Shown here: positions 25,010-32,957 of the stretch, piece after piece
Numbering within the stretch: the first letter of the stretch is position 1
Layout of the letters: the number at the start of each line of letters is the position of its first letter
DNA from: Zobellia russellii
Lineage (GTDB): Bacteria > Bacteroidota > Bacteroidia > Flavobacteriales > Flavobacteriaceae
DNA: 64,000 nucleotides
Direction of reading: 5' to 3'
Assembly (NCBI RefSeq): GCF_018728565.1
Contig: NZ_JACSOI010000004.1
Location: 248,001 to 312,000, forward strand
Program-made: the position numbers and the translations under genes
The notes under the pieces: model-generated
What the model saw: the letters and a program-made list of their open reading frames with translations, nothing else
Database searches by the model: none
Told to the model about the DNA's origin: nothing

Positions 25010-25420
25010 ATGGTTATAGAAATTGTAGATATAATTGATCCCGGAAAGGTCTATACAGAGCTTTCGCATCCCAATAGCGGGGGTATTTGCGTCTTTGTAG
25101 GTGCTGTAAGGGAGTTTACCAATAATGAAGAGGTTACAGGTCTGGAATTTGAGACTTATAAAAATATGGCTCTCAAAGAGATGGGAAAAATAGCGACTGA
25201 GGCCACTGAAAAGTGGAAGTTGAACAAAGTGGTTATCCGTCATGCCGTTGGAAAAAAGGCAGTTGAAGAGCCAGTTGTGGTGGTAGGGGCATCCTCTGCA
25301 CACCGCGATGCTTGTTTTGAGGCCTGTCGTTATTTAATAGACACTTTAAAAGAGCGTGTGCCCATCTGGAAAAAGGAAATTTTTAAGAATAAAACGGTTT
25401 GGGTTTCGGCACATCCATAG
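25010..25420 (+). CDS. moaE: molybdopterin synthase catalytic subunit (MoaE)
   Basis: MoaE forms a heterotetramer with MoaD and inserts two sulfurs into cyclic pyranopterin to make molybdopterin. Recognisable parts are GGICVFVGAVREF, LEFETYKNMALKEM, VVVVGASSAHRDACFEACRYLID and the active-site lysine region RVPIWKKEIF. The 136-residue length is normal. It follows moaD after 9 bases and precedes moaA after 72 bases. Confidence 0.95.
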   Translation: MVIEIVDIIDPGKVYTELSHPNSGGICVFVGAVREFTNNEEVTGLEFETYKNMALKEMGKIATEATEKWKLNKVVIRHAVGKKAVEEPVVVVGASSAHRDACFEACRYLIDTLKERVPIWKKEIFKNKTVWVSAHP

Positions 25421-25492
25421 GAACTAAAAAGAACGATACTGAAAAATTAGGAACAATCCTTATTTTTTATTTACACGGAGAATGATAAATGT

Positions 25493-26476
25493 ATGCTGGT
25501 AGACAATCATAATAGAACTATAAATTACGTCCGTTTGGCGGTAACGGACCGTTGCAATTTGCGCTGTAACTATTGCATGCCGGCGGAGGGAATCAATTTT
25601 GCTAAAAACGATAAGCTTTTTACTATAGATGAGCTTTCGCGATTGAGTGAAATTTTAGTGTCCCAAGGCGTGGATAAAATTAGGATTACCGGCGGGGAGC
25701 CATTTGTACGTAAGGATTTAATGGTGCTTATGCGTCATATGGCGCAACTAGAAGGTCTTAACGATATATCTATTACCACTAACGCTACGTTAATAGGTCC
25801 TTATATTGATGAGTTGAAGGAATTGGGCATCAAGAACATTAACGTAAGTATGGATGCCATTAACCGTGAGACTTTTGAAAAAATCACACGTCGCAATCAG
25901 TATGATACGGTCCATAACAATATTATTCGGTTAATTACGGAAGGTTTTAATGTTCGGATTAATTTTATTGCCTTGGATGGTCAGAATACGGAAGATATTC
26001 TACCTATGCTAGAGCTTACCAAGCATTATGATGTGTCCGTGCGTTTTCTTGAAGAGATGCCCTTTAACGGAGGAAGCAAGACTTTTGAGAGCATTGCATG
26101 GGACTACAAGCGGATTCTTGGGTACATTAAAGAAGCCCATCCCGGTTATTACGAGTTGGAATCGCCTAAAACATCAACCTCCATCAATTATAAAATACCA
26201 GGGTTCAAAGGTACTTTTGGGGTTATCCCATCTTTTAGCAGAACATTTTGTGGTACCTGTAACCGTTTACGAATTTCCGCTACGGGAGATGTAATTACCT
26301 GTCTTTACGCACAGCCAAGCATGAACCTGCGAGCTATTTTGAGAGTTAAGGATTCTGAAGAAAAAATAAAGGAAAGTATTTTAAAGGCCATAGGAAGCCG
26401 TTCAAAAACGGGCTTTGAGGCGCAACAGAAATACAAAGGCGTATTCTCTAATTCAATGACCTCAATAGGGGGCTAG
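25493..26476 (+). CDS. moaA: GTP 3',8-cyclase (MoaA)
   Basis: MoaA is a radical SAM enzyme that starts molybdenum cofactor synthesis by cyclising GTP. The SAM cluster motif is CNLRCNYC (about residues 21-28). The second cluster is carried by FCGTCNRLRISATGDVITC. The C-terminal Gly-Gly needed for activity is present (SIGG). The 327 residues fit the family. moaC, whose product completes the reaction, begins only 4 bases after its stop. Confidence 0.96.
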   Translation: MLVDNHNRTINYVRLAVTDRCNLRCNYCMPAEGINFAKNDKLFTIDELSRLSEILVSQGVDKIRITGGEPFVRKDLMVLMRHMAQLEGLNDISITTNATLIGPYIDELKELGIKNINVSMDAINRETFEKITRRNQYDTVHNNIIRLITEGFNVRINFIALDGQNTEDILPMLELTKHYDVSVRFLEEMPFNGGSKTFESIAWDYKRILGYIKEAHPGYYELESPKTSTSINYKIPGFKGTFGVIPSFSRTFCGTCNRLRISATGDVITCLYAQPSMNLRAILRVKDSEEKIKESILKAIGSRSKTGFEAQQKYKGVFSNSMTSIGG

Positions 26477-26480
26477 ATTC

Positions 26481-26954
26481 ATGGAAAAAAAACTTTCACA
26501 TATAGATGCTTCGGGTAACGCGGCCATGGTAGACGTATCCGAAAAAAAGGTAACGGCAAGAACTGCTGTAGCTTCGGGGCGCGTTGAGTTTCCTAAAGGG
26601 GTTTTTGAAACTTTGGCGGCTCAAGATTTTCTAGGTAAAAAAGGTAGCATAATTCAAACGGCGGTAATTGCGGGTATTCAGGCGGTAAAGAAAACATCGG
26701 AATTGATTCCGCTTTGCCATCAAATCAACCTTTCAAAGGTACAGATAGATATTTTGCCCAAAAATCAGGCTTTAGAGATTACGTGCACCGTAAAATGTAC
26801 CGAAAAAACAGGGGTTGAGATGGAGGCGTTGACCGGAGTTTCGGTTAGTGCGCTCACCATTTATGATATGTGTAAGGCGCTTTCTCATGACATACAAATT
26901 AGCGCTATTCAATTGAAAGAAAAAACAGGAGGAAAAAATGATTATAGGTCCTAA
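26481..26954 (+). CDS. moaC: cyclic pyranopterin monophosphate synthase (MoaC)
   Basis: MoaC converts the MoaA product to cyclic pyranopterin monophosphate. The conserved blocks MVDVSEKKVTARTAVASG, LIPLCHQINLSKV, CTEKTGVEMEALTGVSVSALTIYDMCKA and the C-terminal LKEKTGGKNDYRS with its catalytic lysines are intact. The 157 residues are normal. Its last 17 bases overlap mobA, whose ribosome binding site lies inside the moaC coding sequence. Confidence 0.96.
   Translation: MEKKLSHIDASGNAAMVDVSEKKVTARTAVASGRVEFPKGVFETLAAQDFLGKKGSIIQTAVIAGIQAVKKTSELIPLCHQINLSKVQIDILPKNQALEITCTVKCTEKTGVEMEALTGVSVSALTIYDMCKALSHDIQISAIQLKEKTGGKNDYRS
26927..26932 (+). promoter_or_regulatory. strong Shine-Dalgarno site for mobA inside moaC
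   Basis: A perfect AGGAGG lies 5 bases upstream of the mobA ATG at 26938 and within the end of moaC. Strong sites of this kind are unusual in Bacteroidota and here support the overlapping mobA start. Confidence 0.6.
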
Positions 26955-27534
26955 AATATACGGTTTGGTTCTTGCTGGTGGAAAAAGCACCCGAATGGGA
27001 AAAGACAAAGGTTTAATACCTTATCATGGCATGCCACAGCGCGATTATCTTTATAATCTTTTGGGAAGGGTCTGTGATAAGACGTTTTTAAGCATCCGGC
27101 CGGAGCAGCAAGATGAGATTGCAGATGATGTAGCGGTAATCGTAGATGAGAACAAGTACAAAGGACCTTACAACGGACTCCTTTCGGCCCATTTACAGCA
27201 TCCGGATGTGGCTTGGTTGGTTTTGGCCTGTGATCTTCCTTTAATGGATTTAAAGGCGTTACAGGAATTGATTGCGGCCCGTGACCCTAATAAAGTGGCG
27301 AGTTCCTTTGCTCAAAAAGAAGACCCGTTGCCCGAGCCGTTATGTGCTATTTGGGAGCCAGCGGCCTTTAAGGAGAGTTTGGCCTATTTGGAAAGTGGTA
27401 ACGGAACCTGTCCTAGAAAATATTTGATTAATAGTGATGTGAAATTGGTTTTCCCTTCTGACCCGAATGTGCTTTTGAATGCCAATTCCGAGGAAGAATA
27501 CAAGGAAGCCATCGTGAAATTAGCAGTGGAATGA
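26938..27534 (+). CDS. mobA: molybdenum cofactor guanylyltransferase (MobA-like)
   Basis: This 198-residue nucleotidyltransferase would attach GMP to molybdopterin to make the guanine dinucleotide form used by DMSO-reductase-type enzymes. The N-terminal nucleotide loop is LAGGKSTRMGKDKGLIPYHG, the metal aspartate is in LACDLPLMD, and a GNGTCPRKYL segment follows. Some relatives transfer CMP instead (MocA); the short length and operon context favour MobA. It overlaps moaC by 17 bases and the next gene by 4 bases (ATGA). Confidence 0.87.
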   Translation: MIIGPKIYGLVLAGGKSTRMGKDKGLIPYHGMPQRDYLYNLLGRVCDKTFLSIRPEQQDEIADDVAVIVDENKYKGPYNGLLSAHLQHPDVAWLVLACDLPLMDLKALQELIAARDPNKVASSFAQKEDPLPEPLCAIWEPAAFKESLAYLESGNGTCPRKYLINSDVKLVFPSDPNVLLNANSEEEYKEAIVKLAVE

Positions 27535-28604
27535 ACGCAGAACGCTACGACCGACAAACAATTTTAAAGGAATTTGGAATGGAGGCCCAGCTCAAATTAC
27601 AGTCGGCTAAGGTGCTGGTGGTAGGAGCTGGCGGACTGGGGGTTCCTGTGTTGACCTATCTCAATGCGATGGGGGTAGGAACTTTGGGGATTGTAGATAA
27701 TGATGTGGTTTCTCTTTCAAACCTACACAGACAAGTGCTCTATTCTGAAAGCGATGTAAAAAAGCCTAAGGTAGCAACAGCCGTTCAAAAACTGAAAGAT
27801 CAGAACTCTGAGACCCATATTATTTCTTACGAAACCTTTCTAACTCGTGATAATGCACTTGAAATCATAACGGATTATGATGTAGTGGTAGATGCTTCAG
27901 ATAATTTTCCAACCCGCTATTTAGTGAACGATGCTTGTGTAATCCTGAATAAACCATTTGTATATGGGGCATTACATAGCTTTGAAGGTCAGGTGAGTGT
28001 GTTTAATTTTGAGGGAGGGCCAACCTACCGTTGTCTCTTTCCGGAAATGCCAAAGCCCGATGAGGTACCTAATTGTGATGAGAATGGGGTTTTGGGAATT
28101 ATACCGGGAATTATCGGCAATTTTCAGGCCTTGGAAACGGTTAAGGTGATAACGGGAATTGGGCAGGTGCTTACGGGAAAGCTGTTACTTTTTGATGGAT
28201 TGTCCAGTACGTTCCAGAAAATCCGTTTTGCGGCAAATCCTGAAAATCAGAAGATACATGCGCTGCAAGAGAGTTATGAGTTTAATTGCGAAGTGCCAAT
28301 GAATTCTATTACTCCAGATGCTTTTCAAAAAATCATAGAAGAAAAAGAGGTGCAACTTATAGACGTAAGGACACCCAAGGAATTTAGTAGAAACCATTTA
28401 TCTTTTGCCAAAAACATCCCACTTTCCGAGTTGGATGAACGTCATGATGAAATTGCATATGACACTAAGGTCTATGTGGTCTGCCAGTCTGGGGTAAGGA
28501 GTAGAAAGGCAGTAACAAAACTGCAGGGTATTCATGCCAATGCCAATCTGATTAATGTTGAAGGAGGGATGAACCAAATTTCAAAACATGCTCTTAAGTA
28601 CTGA
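27531..28604 (+). CDS. moeB: MoeB/ThiF-type adenylyltransferase with rhodanese domain
   Basis: This two-domain protein of 357 residues activates sulfur carriers such as MoaD. The E1-like domain (about 1-245) has the ATP loop VVGAGGLGVPVLTYL, the aspartate DNDVVSLSNLHRQ and the conserved IIPGIIGNFQALE. The zinc cysteines of MoeB/ThiF are mostly lost (TYRC instead of CYRC and no second CxxC). A rhodanese domain (about 260-357) has the active-site CQSGVRS loop and can supply persulfide sulfur. The fusion resembles eukaryotic MOCS3. It overlaps mobA by 4 bases and the TauE gene by 17. Confidence 0.88.
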   Translation: MNAERYDRQTILKEFGMEAQLKLQSAKVLVVGAGGLGVPVLTYLNAMGVGTLGIVDNDVVSLSNLHRQVLYSESDVKKPKVATAVQKLKDQNSETHIISYETFLTRDNALEIITDYDVVVDASDNFPTRYLVNDACVILNKPFVYGALHSFEGQVSVFNFEGGPTYRCLFPEMPKPDEVPNCDENGVLGIIPGIIGNFQALETVKVITGIGQVLTGKLLLFDGLSSTFQKIRFAANPENQKIHALQESYEFNCEVPMNSITPDAFQKIIEEKEVQLIDVRTPKEFSRNHLSFAKNIPLSELDERHDEIAYDTKVYVVCQSGVRSRKAVTKLQGIHANANLINVEGGMNQISKHALKY

Positions 28605-29364
28605 GAACTTGGTGCTCTTGTGTCTGGGATTCTTTATTGTTGCTACCCTGTATTCTTCAGTGGGCTTTGGAGGCGGCTCTAGCTATTTGGCGTTGTTAAC
28701 ACTCTTTTTAGGGGGCTTTTTTGCCATACGTTCCATTGCTTTAATATGTAATTTGGTAGTAGTTTCCGGTAGTACTTATTTATACTTTAAAAATGGCCAT
28801 GCTAAATTTAAAGACTTTTTGCCTTTTGTTTTGGCCAGTATACCGCTTGCGTTTCTTGGCGCTTCGTTTAGATTAGAGGAACATATTTTTTTCCTCTTGT
28901 TGGGTTTTTCTTTGGTAACTTCCTCTATTTTCTTGGCCTCTCAAACTTTTGTAAAACACGATACTACCGAGAAAACAGTACAATTCCCTAAATTCATGAC
29001 CTATGTATTGGGTGGTAGTATTGGCCTATTGTCAGGCTTAGTAGGTATTGGGGGTGGCATATTTTTAGCACCTATCCTAAATCACCTAAAATGGGATAAA
29101 TCCATTAAAATAGCGGCTTTGGCGAGTTTTTTTATATTGGTCAATTCAATTTCGGGCTTGGCAGGTCTCGTTCAAGGTGGAATGTTAGAGCTCCCGTGGA
29201 AAGAAACCTTGGCACTTGTAGTATCGGTTTTGATAGGAGGGCAGTTGGGAATTCGTCTCAGCTTAAAGCGATTTACCCCCAAAGGCATCAAAAGGGTTAC
29301 GGCCTTGTTGGTTTTTGTTGTAGGGGTTCGTATTTTGCTCAAATATATTCCGCAGGTATTTTAA
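28588..29364 (+). CDS. TauE/SafE-family membrane transporter
   Basis: This 258-residue membrane protein of about eight segments has the paired GGG-rich halves of the TauE/SafE (sulfite exporter) family: SSVGFGGGSSYLALLTLF in the first half and GLLSGLVGIGGGIFLAPIL in the second. Family members move sulfite or organosulfur anions. It overlaps the moeB-rhodanese gene by 17 bases, so it is part of the cofactor operon and may handle sulfur compounds from that pathway or the substrate of an unseen molybdoenzyme; the actual substrate is inference. Confidence 0.87.
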   Translation: MLLSTENLVLLCLGFFIVATLYSSVGFGGGSSYLALLTLFLGGFFAIRSIALICNLVVVSGSTYLYFKNGHAKFKDFLPFVLASIPLAFLGASFRLEEHIFFLLLGFSLVTSSIFLASQTFVKHDTTEKTVQFPKFMTYVLGGSIGLLSGLVGIGGGIFLAPILNHLKWDKSIKIAALASFFILVNSISGLAGLVQGGMLELPWKETLALVVSVLIGGQLGIRLSLKRFTPKGIKRVTALLVFVVGVRILLKYIPQVF

Positions 29365-29391
29365 ACAAAATAGTTCTTTAAATTAGTCATA

Positions 29392-30024
29392 TTGAAAATT
29401 CTTTTAAACCCGGCCTATGTTCCGGATATAGCTACTTTTTCCGTTATTGCCCAGCATGGGATTTGTTGGGAGGTACAGGATAATTTCCAAAAACAGACGT
29501 ATAGAAACCGCGCCTACATTTGTAATGATAGGGGAAGGCATATGCTAAGTATACCTATTAAACACAGGGGTAAGGATCAGGGCAGGCAGAAATATAGTGA
29601 AGTAATGTTAGACAACACTTATGAATGGCAACGACAGCATTGGAGGACTCTTAAAACGGCCTATAGAACATCACCTTTTTTTGAGTTCTATGAAGATGAA
29701 ATAGCTCCGCTTTATGAGCGTCAATATGAGTATTTGTTGGATTATAATTTATTGACCATAGAAACCATTTGCAATTGTTTACAGATGGATATGCCAACAG
29801 AAAGGACCGTAATTTATGAGGATAGTCCGCAAAACCTAGTTGACGGGAGGTTTTTAGTAAATGCTAAAAGGAAGCTGAATTTTGAACAGGAAGAGTACAA
29901 TCAGGTTTTTTCCGATAGAAATGAGTTTTCTAAAAACACTAGCATATTGGATTTACTTTTTAATGAGGGTACCAACGCGCTAAATTACTTAAAGAGACAA
30001 AAACTAAGTTTTATAGATGCTTAG
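29392..30024 (+). CDS. WbqC-family protein
   Basis: This 210-residue protein matches the WbqC-like family, seen in polysaccharide loci and, in flavobacteria, near lepB. The family blocks AQHGICWEVQDNFQKQTYRNR and SIPIKH are present. The biochemical role is not settled; family members are predicted to act in glycan or LPS sugar modification. The start is a TTG (29392); no ATG lies nearby and the KILLNPAYVP beginning fits the family. Its end overlaps the next gene by 8 bases. Confidence 0.83.
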   Translation: MKILLNPAYVPDIATFSVIAQHGICWEVQDNFQKQTYRNRAYICNDRGRHMLSIPIKHRGKDQGRQKYSEVMLDNTYEWQRQHWRTLKTAYRTSPFFEFYEDEIAPLYERQYEYLLDYNLLTIETICNCLQMDMPTERTVIYEDSPQNLVDGRFLVNAKRKLNFEQEEYNQVFSDRNEFSKNTSILDLLFNEGTNALNYLKRQKLSFIDA

Positions 30025-30337
30025 ATTCATCATGCATTACGGCATTCATTTTTTGGTGCCTATTTTTATTGGTTGGTATTTTTATAAGGAATACCGTTTA
30101 AAGGCTATTCTTATTTTATTAGCCGGTATTGTCATAGATATAGACCACCTGCTGGCAACCCCCATTTTTTCTCCGGACCGCTGTAGTATAGGGTTTCATC
30201 CACTCCATAGTTATTGGGCCATAGCAGCCTATTTTTTGCTTTTTTGTTTTAAAAAGACCCGTATTTTTGGATTAGCCTTGTTGATACACATTTTAGCGGA
30301 TGCCACGGATTGTTTTTTTCTATTTCAATCGAAATGA
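30017..30337 (+). CDS. DUF6122-family small membrane protein
   Basis: This 106-residue protein has three or four membrane segments and the His/Asp residues typical of this family (IDIDHLLATPIF, HPLHSYWAIAAY and HILADATDC), a pattern like that of metal-dependent membrane hydrolases related to PAP2 or YdjM. No function is established. It overlaps the WbqC gene by 8 bases and runs 18 bases past the stop of the convergent EEP gene. A second in-frame ATG (30032) is possible. Confidence 0.78.
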   Translation: MLRFIMHYGIHFLVPIFIGWYFYKEYRLKAILILLAGIVIDIDHLLATPIFSPDRCSIGFHPLHSYWAIAAYFLLFCFKKTRIFGLALLIHILADATDCFFLFQSK

Positions 30338-31342
30338 AGCCATAACCGGAAAATGGTCCGAGAATTTTTCATCAAAGTTTTTATGGCCCATAACTTCAAA
30401 ACTGGAATCGGCCATAATAAAATCGATACGAATAGGAATCATTAAAAAGTTATACGTACGGCCATAACCAGACCCTTTTTCAATAAACGTATCCTGCATT
30501 TCACCTATGATAGTATGATACACCGAAGAGAATTGAGTGTTGTTAAAGTCGCCGCAGACCAAGGTTCTATAAGGACTCTTTGTTTTATGTTCCGCTATGA
30601 TTTGTGCTTGTTGCTGTTGCCTTTTAAAGGCATTGGTTACTCTACGGTATAATCTCTCGGAAGATTGTGAGCGCAAAACTCCTGTACCTGGAGTAATTCC
30701 TAAGGATTGCATGTGTAAATTATAAATCCTTAGGGTGTCGCCTTTATAGAGAATATCGGCATAGGAGCCATTATTTATGCTATTGGGGAAGTTTATGATT
30801 TCGGCCTTAACAATCGGATACTTAGAAAATATACCCATATGAACCTTATTGCCAGCCGGTATTCGTTTTAAAAAATGGTAAGGATAGTCCAAGTAATCCT
30901 CTTGCATATCATGCCCTACTTCTTGAAAGCAGATAATATCCGGTTTCTCTCGCTCTACCAAGCCTTCTATCTCTTCGGGAATATTATCGTTGTCTAAAAA
31001 TCGGTATCGGTTAAACGCACGTACGTTATAGGTCATCACCTTTAACTCGTCTTCTTTAAAATCAGTGGATTCCGATGATAATTTTATAAAAGTACCCAGA
31101 ATAAAGTACCCAAAAATAAGAACGAACAAAGAAGTGAAAGCCTGTTTTTTAAGGCCTAACAACCAATACAAGAAAAAGAGGGTGTTGACTACTACCAATA
31201 CAGGTACGCCCAAGCTTAAAATGGATAAAAAAGGAAAAAGCTCTAGGGATAGGTAAGGGACGGCACATGCCAGTAGGAGCACAAAGGCAAAAATGATATT
31301 AAAAAAGAAAACAATTTTATTAAAGAATGAAAGTCCCTTCAT
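30320..31342 (-). CDS. membrane-anchored endonuclease/exonuclease/phosphatase-domain protein
   Basis: The 340 residues start with three hydrophobic segments (about 8-90) and continue as an EEP domain (about 100-340), the fold of AP endonucleases, sphingomyelinases and inositol phosphatases. The catalytic features are visible: ICFQEVGHD (Glu for metal), a late VCGDFNNTQFS (Asp and Asn) and KFSDHFPVMASF (Asp-His). An extracytoplasmic domain after three anchors is common in Bacteroidota; the substrate is unknown. It ends convergent and overlapping with the DUF6122 gene and lies 3 bases after the rhomboid gene upstream. Confidence 0.88.
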   Translation of the reverse strand: MKGLSFFNKIVFFFNIIFAFVLLLACAVPYLSLELFPFLSILSLGVPVLVVVNTLFFLYWLLGLKKQAFTSLFVLIFGYFILGTFIKLSSESTDFKEDELKVMTYNVRAFNRYRFLDNDNIPEEIEGLVEREKPDIICFQEVGHDMQEDYLDYPYHFLKRIPAGNKVHMGIFSKYPIVKAEIINFPNSINNGSYADILYKGDTLRIYNLHMQSLGITPGTGVLRSQSSERLYRRVTNAFKRQQQQAQIIAEHKTKSPYRTLVCGDFNNTQFSSVYHTIIGEMQDTFIEKGSGYGRTYNFLMIPIRIDFIMADSSFEVMGHKNFDEKFSDHFPVMASFRLK

Positions 31343-31345
31343 GCG

Positions 31346-32212
31346 CTAGTCTTCCTTTCCAGCCTTGAATAGAAAATCTTTTTCCGCTTTTGAAAGACTT
31401 TCGTATCCGGATTTGCTGATTTTATCCAAAATGGCATCAATCTTTTTTTGATGGGTTTGCTTATCGTGGTTGGCTTGCTTGGTAGCTGTTTTTTGCTTGT
31501 TTTTATAAACGGTTTTCATAGGTGCTTTCTTTTCGCTTTTTTTGAAAAGATTGGCTATACTATCAATTAAGCCGGCAAAACCCTCACCAATATCCCTGCC
31601 ATTATATAGTTGTCGGGCATACATATACCCTAAAAAGGCACCACCCAAATGGGCAATTCTTCCTCCAATGTTCCCGCCCATAGGAATTTGAACTAAATCC
31701 ATTAACACTACGAACAAACCAATTTGCCAAAGCTTTACGTTAAAAACAAAAAGACGTACTTCTTGATTGGGAATGTAGGTACAAACAAATATAAGTACCG
31801 CCATTACTCCCGCGGAAGCACCAATAAGAGAAGCATTAACGCCAATTAGCGTCGGGAAAATGTTATAACTCAAAAGAAATAAAAGGCCGCCTAGAATGAC
31901 CCCTAAAAAGTAGATGTTCAAGAAGCGTCTACCGTCAAAAAGGTTTAGTAGAATACGGCCGGCCACGTACAATACGTACATGTTCCAGAGAATATGAAAA
32001 ATGCCACCGTGTAAAAAAGAGTAAGTAATAATGGACCACGGCTGCATTAAAAAGTCGAAAAAATCCTTGGGCAGGGCAAACCAGTTTTCAACGCTAGGGC
32101 TAATTAGCGCTGTAATAAGCCCCATAATGATAAAAACGATAACATTAATGGCTATGAGCTTTTCGGAAACGCTCAACCGTGCATATTGATATTTTAAATC
32201 TCCGTTTGTCAT
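31346..32212 (-). CDS. rhomboid protease with DUF6576 C-terminal tail
   Basis: This 288-residue intramembrane serine protease has the catalytic serine in GASAGVMAVL and the catalytic histidine in RIAHLGGAFLGY, with six membrane segments (about residues 15-200). A basic linker then leads to a C-terminal domain (about 235-288; ILDKISKSGYESLSKAEKDFLF) of the DUF6576 type seen on flavobacterial rhomboids. It forms a pair with the rhomboid gene immediately upstream, one base away. Substrates are unknown. Confidence 0.92.
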   Translation of the reverse strand: MTNGDLKYQYARLSVSEKLIAINVIVFIIMGLITALISPSVENWFALPKDFFDFLMQPWSIITYSFLHGGIFHILWNMYVLYVAGRILLNLFDGRRFLNIYFLGVILGGLLFLLSYNIFPTLIGVNASLIGASAGVMAVLIFVCTYIPNQEVRLFVFNVKLWQIGLFVVLMDLVQIPMGGNIGGRIAHLGGAFLGYMYARQLYNGRDIGEGFAGLIDSIANLFKKSEKKAPMKTVYKNKQKTATKQANHDKQTHQKKIDAILDKISKSGYESLSKAEKDFLFKAGKED

Positions 32213-32213
32213 C

Positions 32214-32957
32214 TTAGTTCCAGCGGTTGTTGTTAAACTGATTCTTCTTCCAGTACCACATCATTAAAAAACCGAACAAAGCGCCCCCAATATGGGCAAA
32301 ATGGGCAATACCTTGGCCAAAAAGGCTATAACCGGTTACTCCCGAAAATAAATCCAATCCTATTAAAATAGGTATAAAATATTTGGCTTTGACCGGTACA
32401 GGAATGAACATCAAGAAAAGCTCACTATTTGGGAACATCATTCCAAAGGCTACTAAAACACCATAAATGGCTCCAGAAGCTCCTACTGCGGGTGTGTTAT
32501 AAGCTGATAGAAAATTATCTATGGTACTTTTTGATGCAATATTGTACCAATCCGGGCTGTACTGGCCAGATGATATAATCTCAATAACACTACTCTCGGT
32601 CATGCCGCTATTCACCAAAGCTTGCATTCCCTCGTTAAAGTAGTAGTAGTTTACCCCTGTATGAATCAAAGCAGAACCTAGACCAGCGGAAAAATAGAAG
32701 AACAGAAACTTATTGCGTCCCCACATTTGTTCCAATGGCGTTCCAAAAGCCCATAAAGCGTACATGTTAAAAGCAATGTGCATAAAGCCACCGTGCATGA
32801 ACATATGTGTTACGATCTGGTAGATGGCAAAGTTCTCGTTTTTTGGAAACCACAACGAAAACCACTGGTACATCTGATCACCGTAAAGAGAAGTTGCCAC
32901 AAAAAACAGAATGTTTATTATGAGCAAGTGTTTTATAGCTTCGGTTAATCTTCCCAT
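32214..32957 (-). CDS. rhomboid intramembrane serine protease
   Basis: This 247-residue protein has catalytic serine motif GASGAIYGVLVAFG and histidine motif HFAHIGGALFGFLMMW, the N-terminal HMFMHGGFMHIAFNMYALW helix typical of bacterial rhomboids, and six membrane segments. It differs from the other copy by lacking the C-terminal tail and by a 60-residue insert before the active-site helix (about 90-150). It lies directly after mutL (1-base spacing), so repair and membrane proteolysis genes share a transcript. Confidence 0.93.
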   Translation of the reverse strand: MGRLTEAIKHLLIINILFFVATSLYGDQMYQWFSLWFPKNENFAIYQIVTHMFMHGGFMHIAFNMYALWAFGTPLEQMWGRNKFLFFYFSAGLGSALIHTGVNYYYFNEGMQALVNSGMTESSVIEIISSGQYSPDWYNIASKSTIDNFLSAYNTPAVGASGAIYGVLVAFGMMFPNSELFLMFIPVPVKAKYFIPILIGLDLFSGVTGYSLFGQGIAHFAHIGGALFGFLMMWYWKKNQFNNNRWN

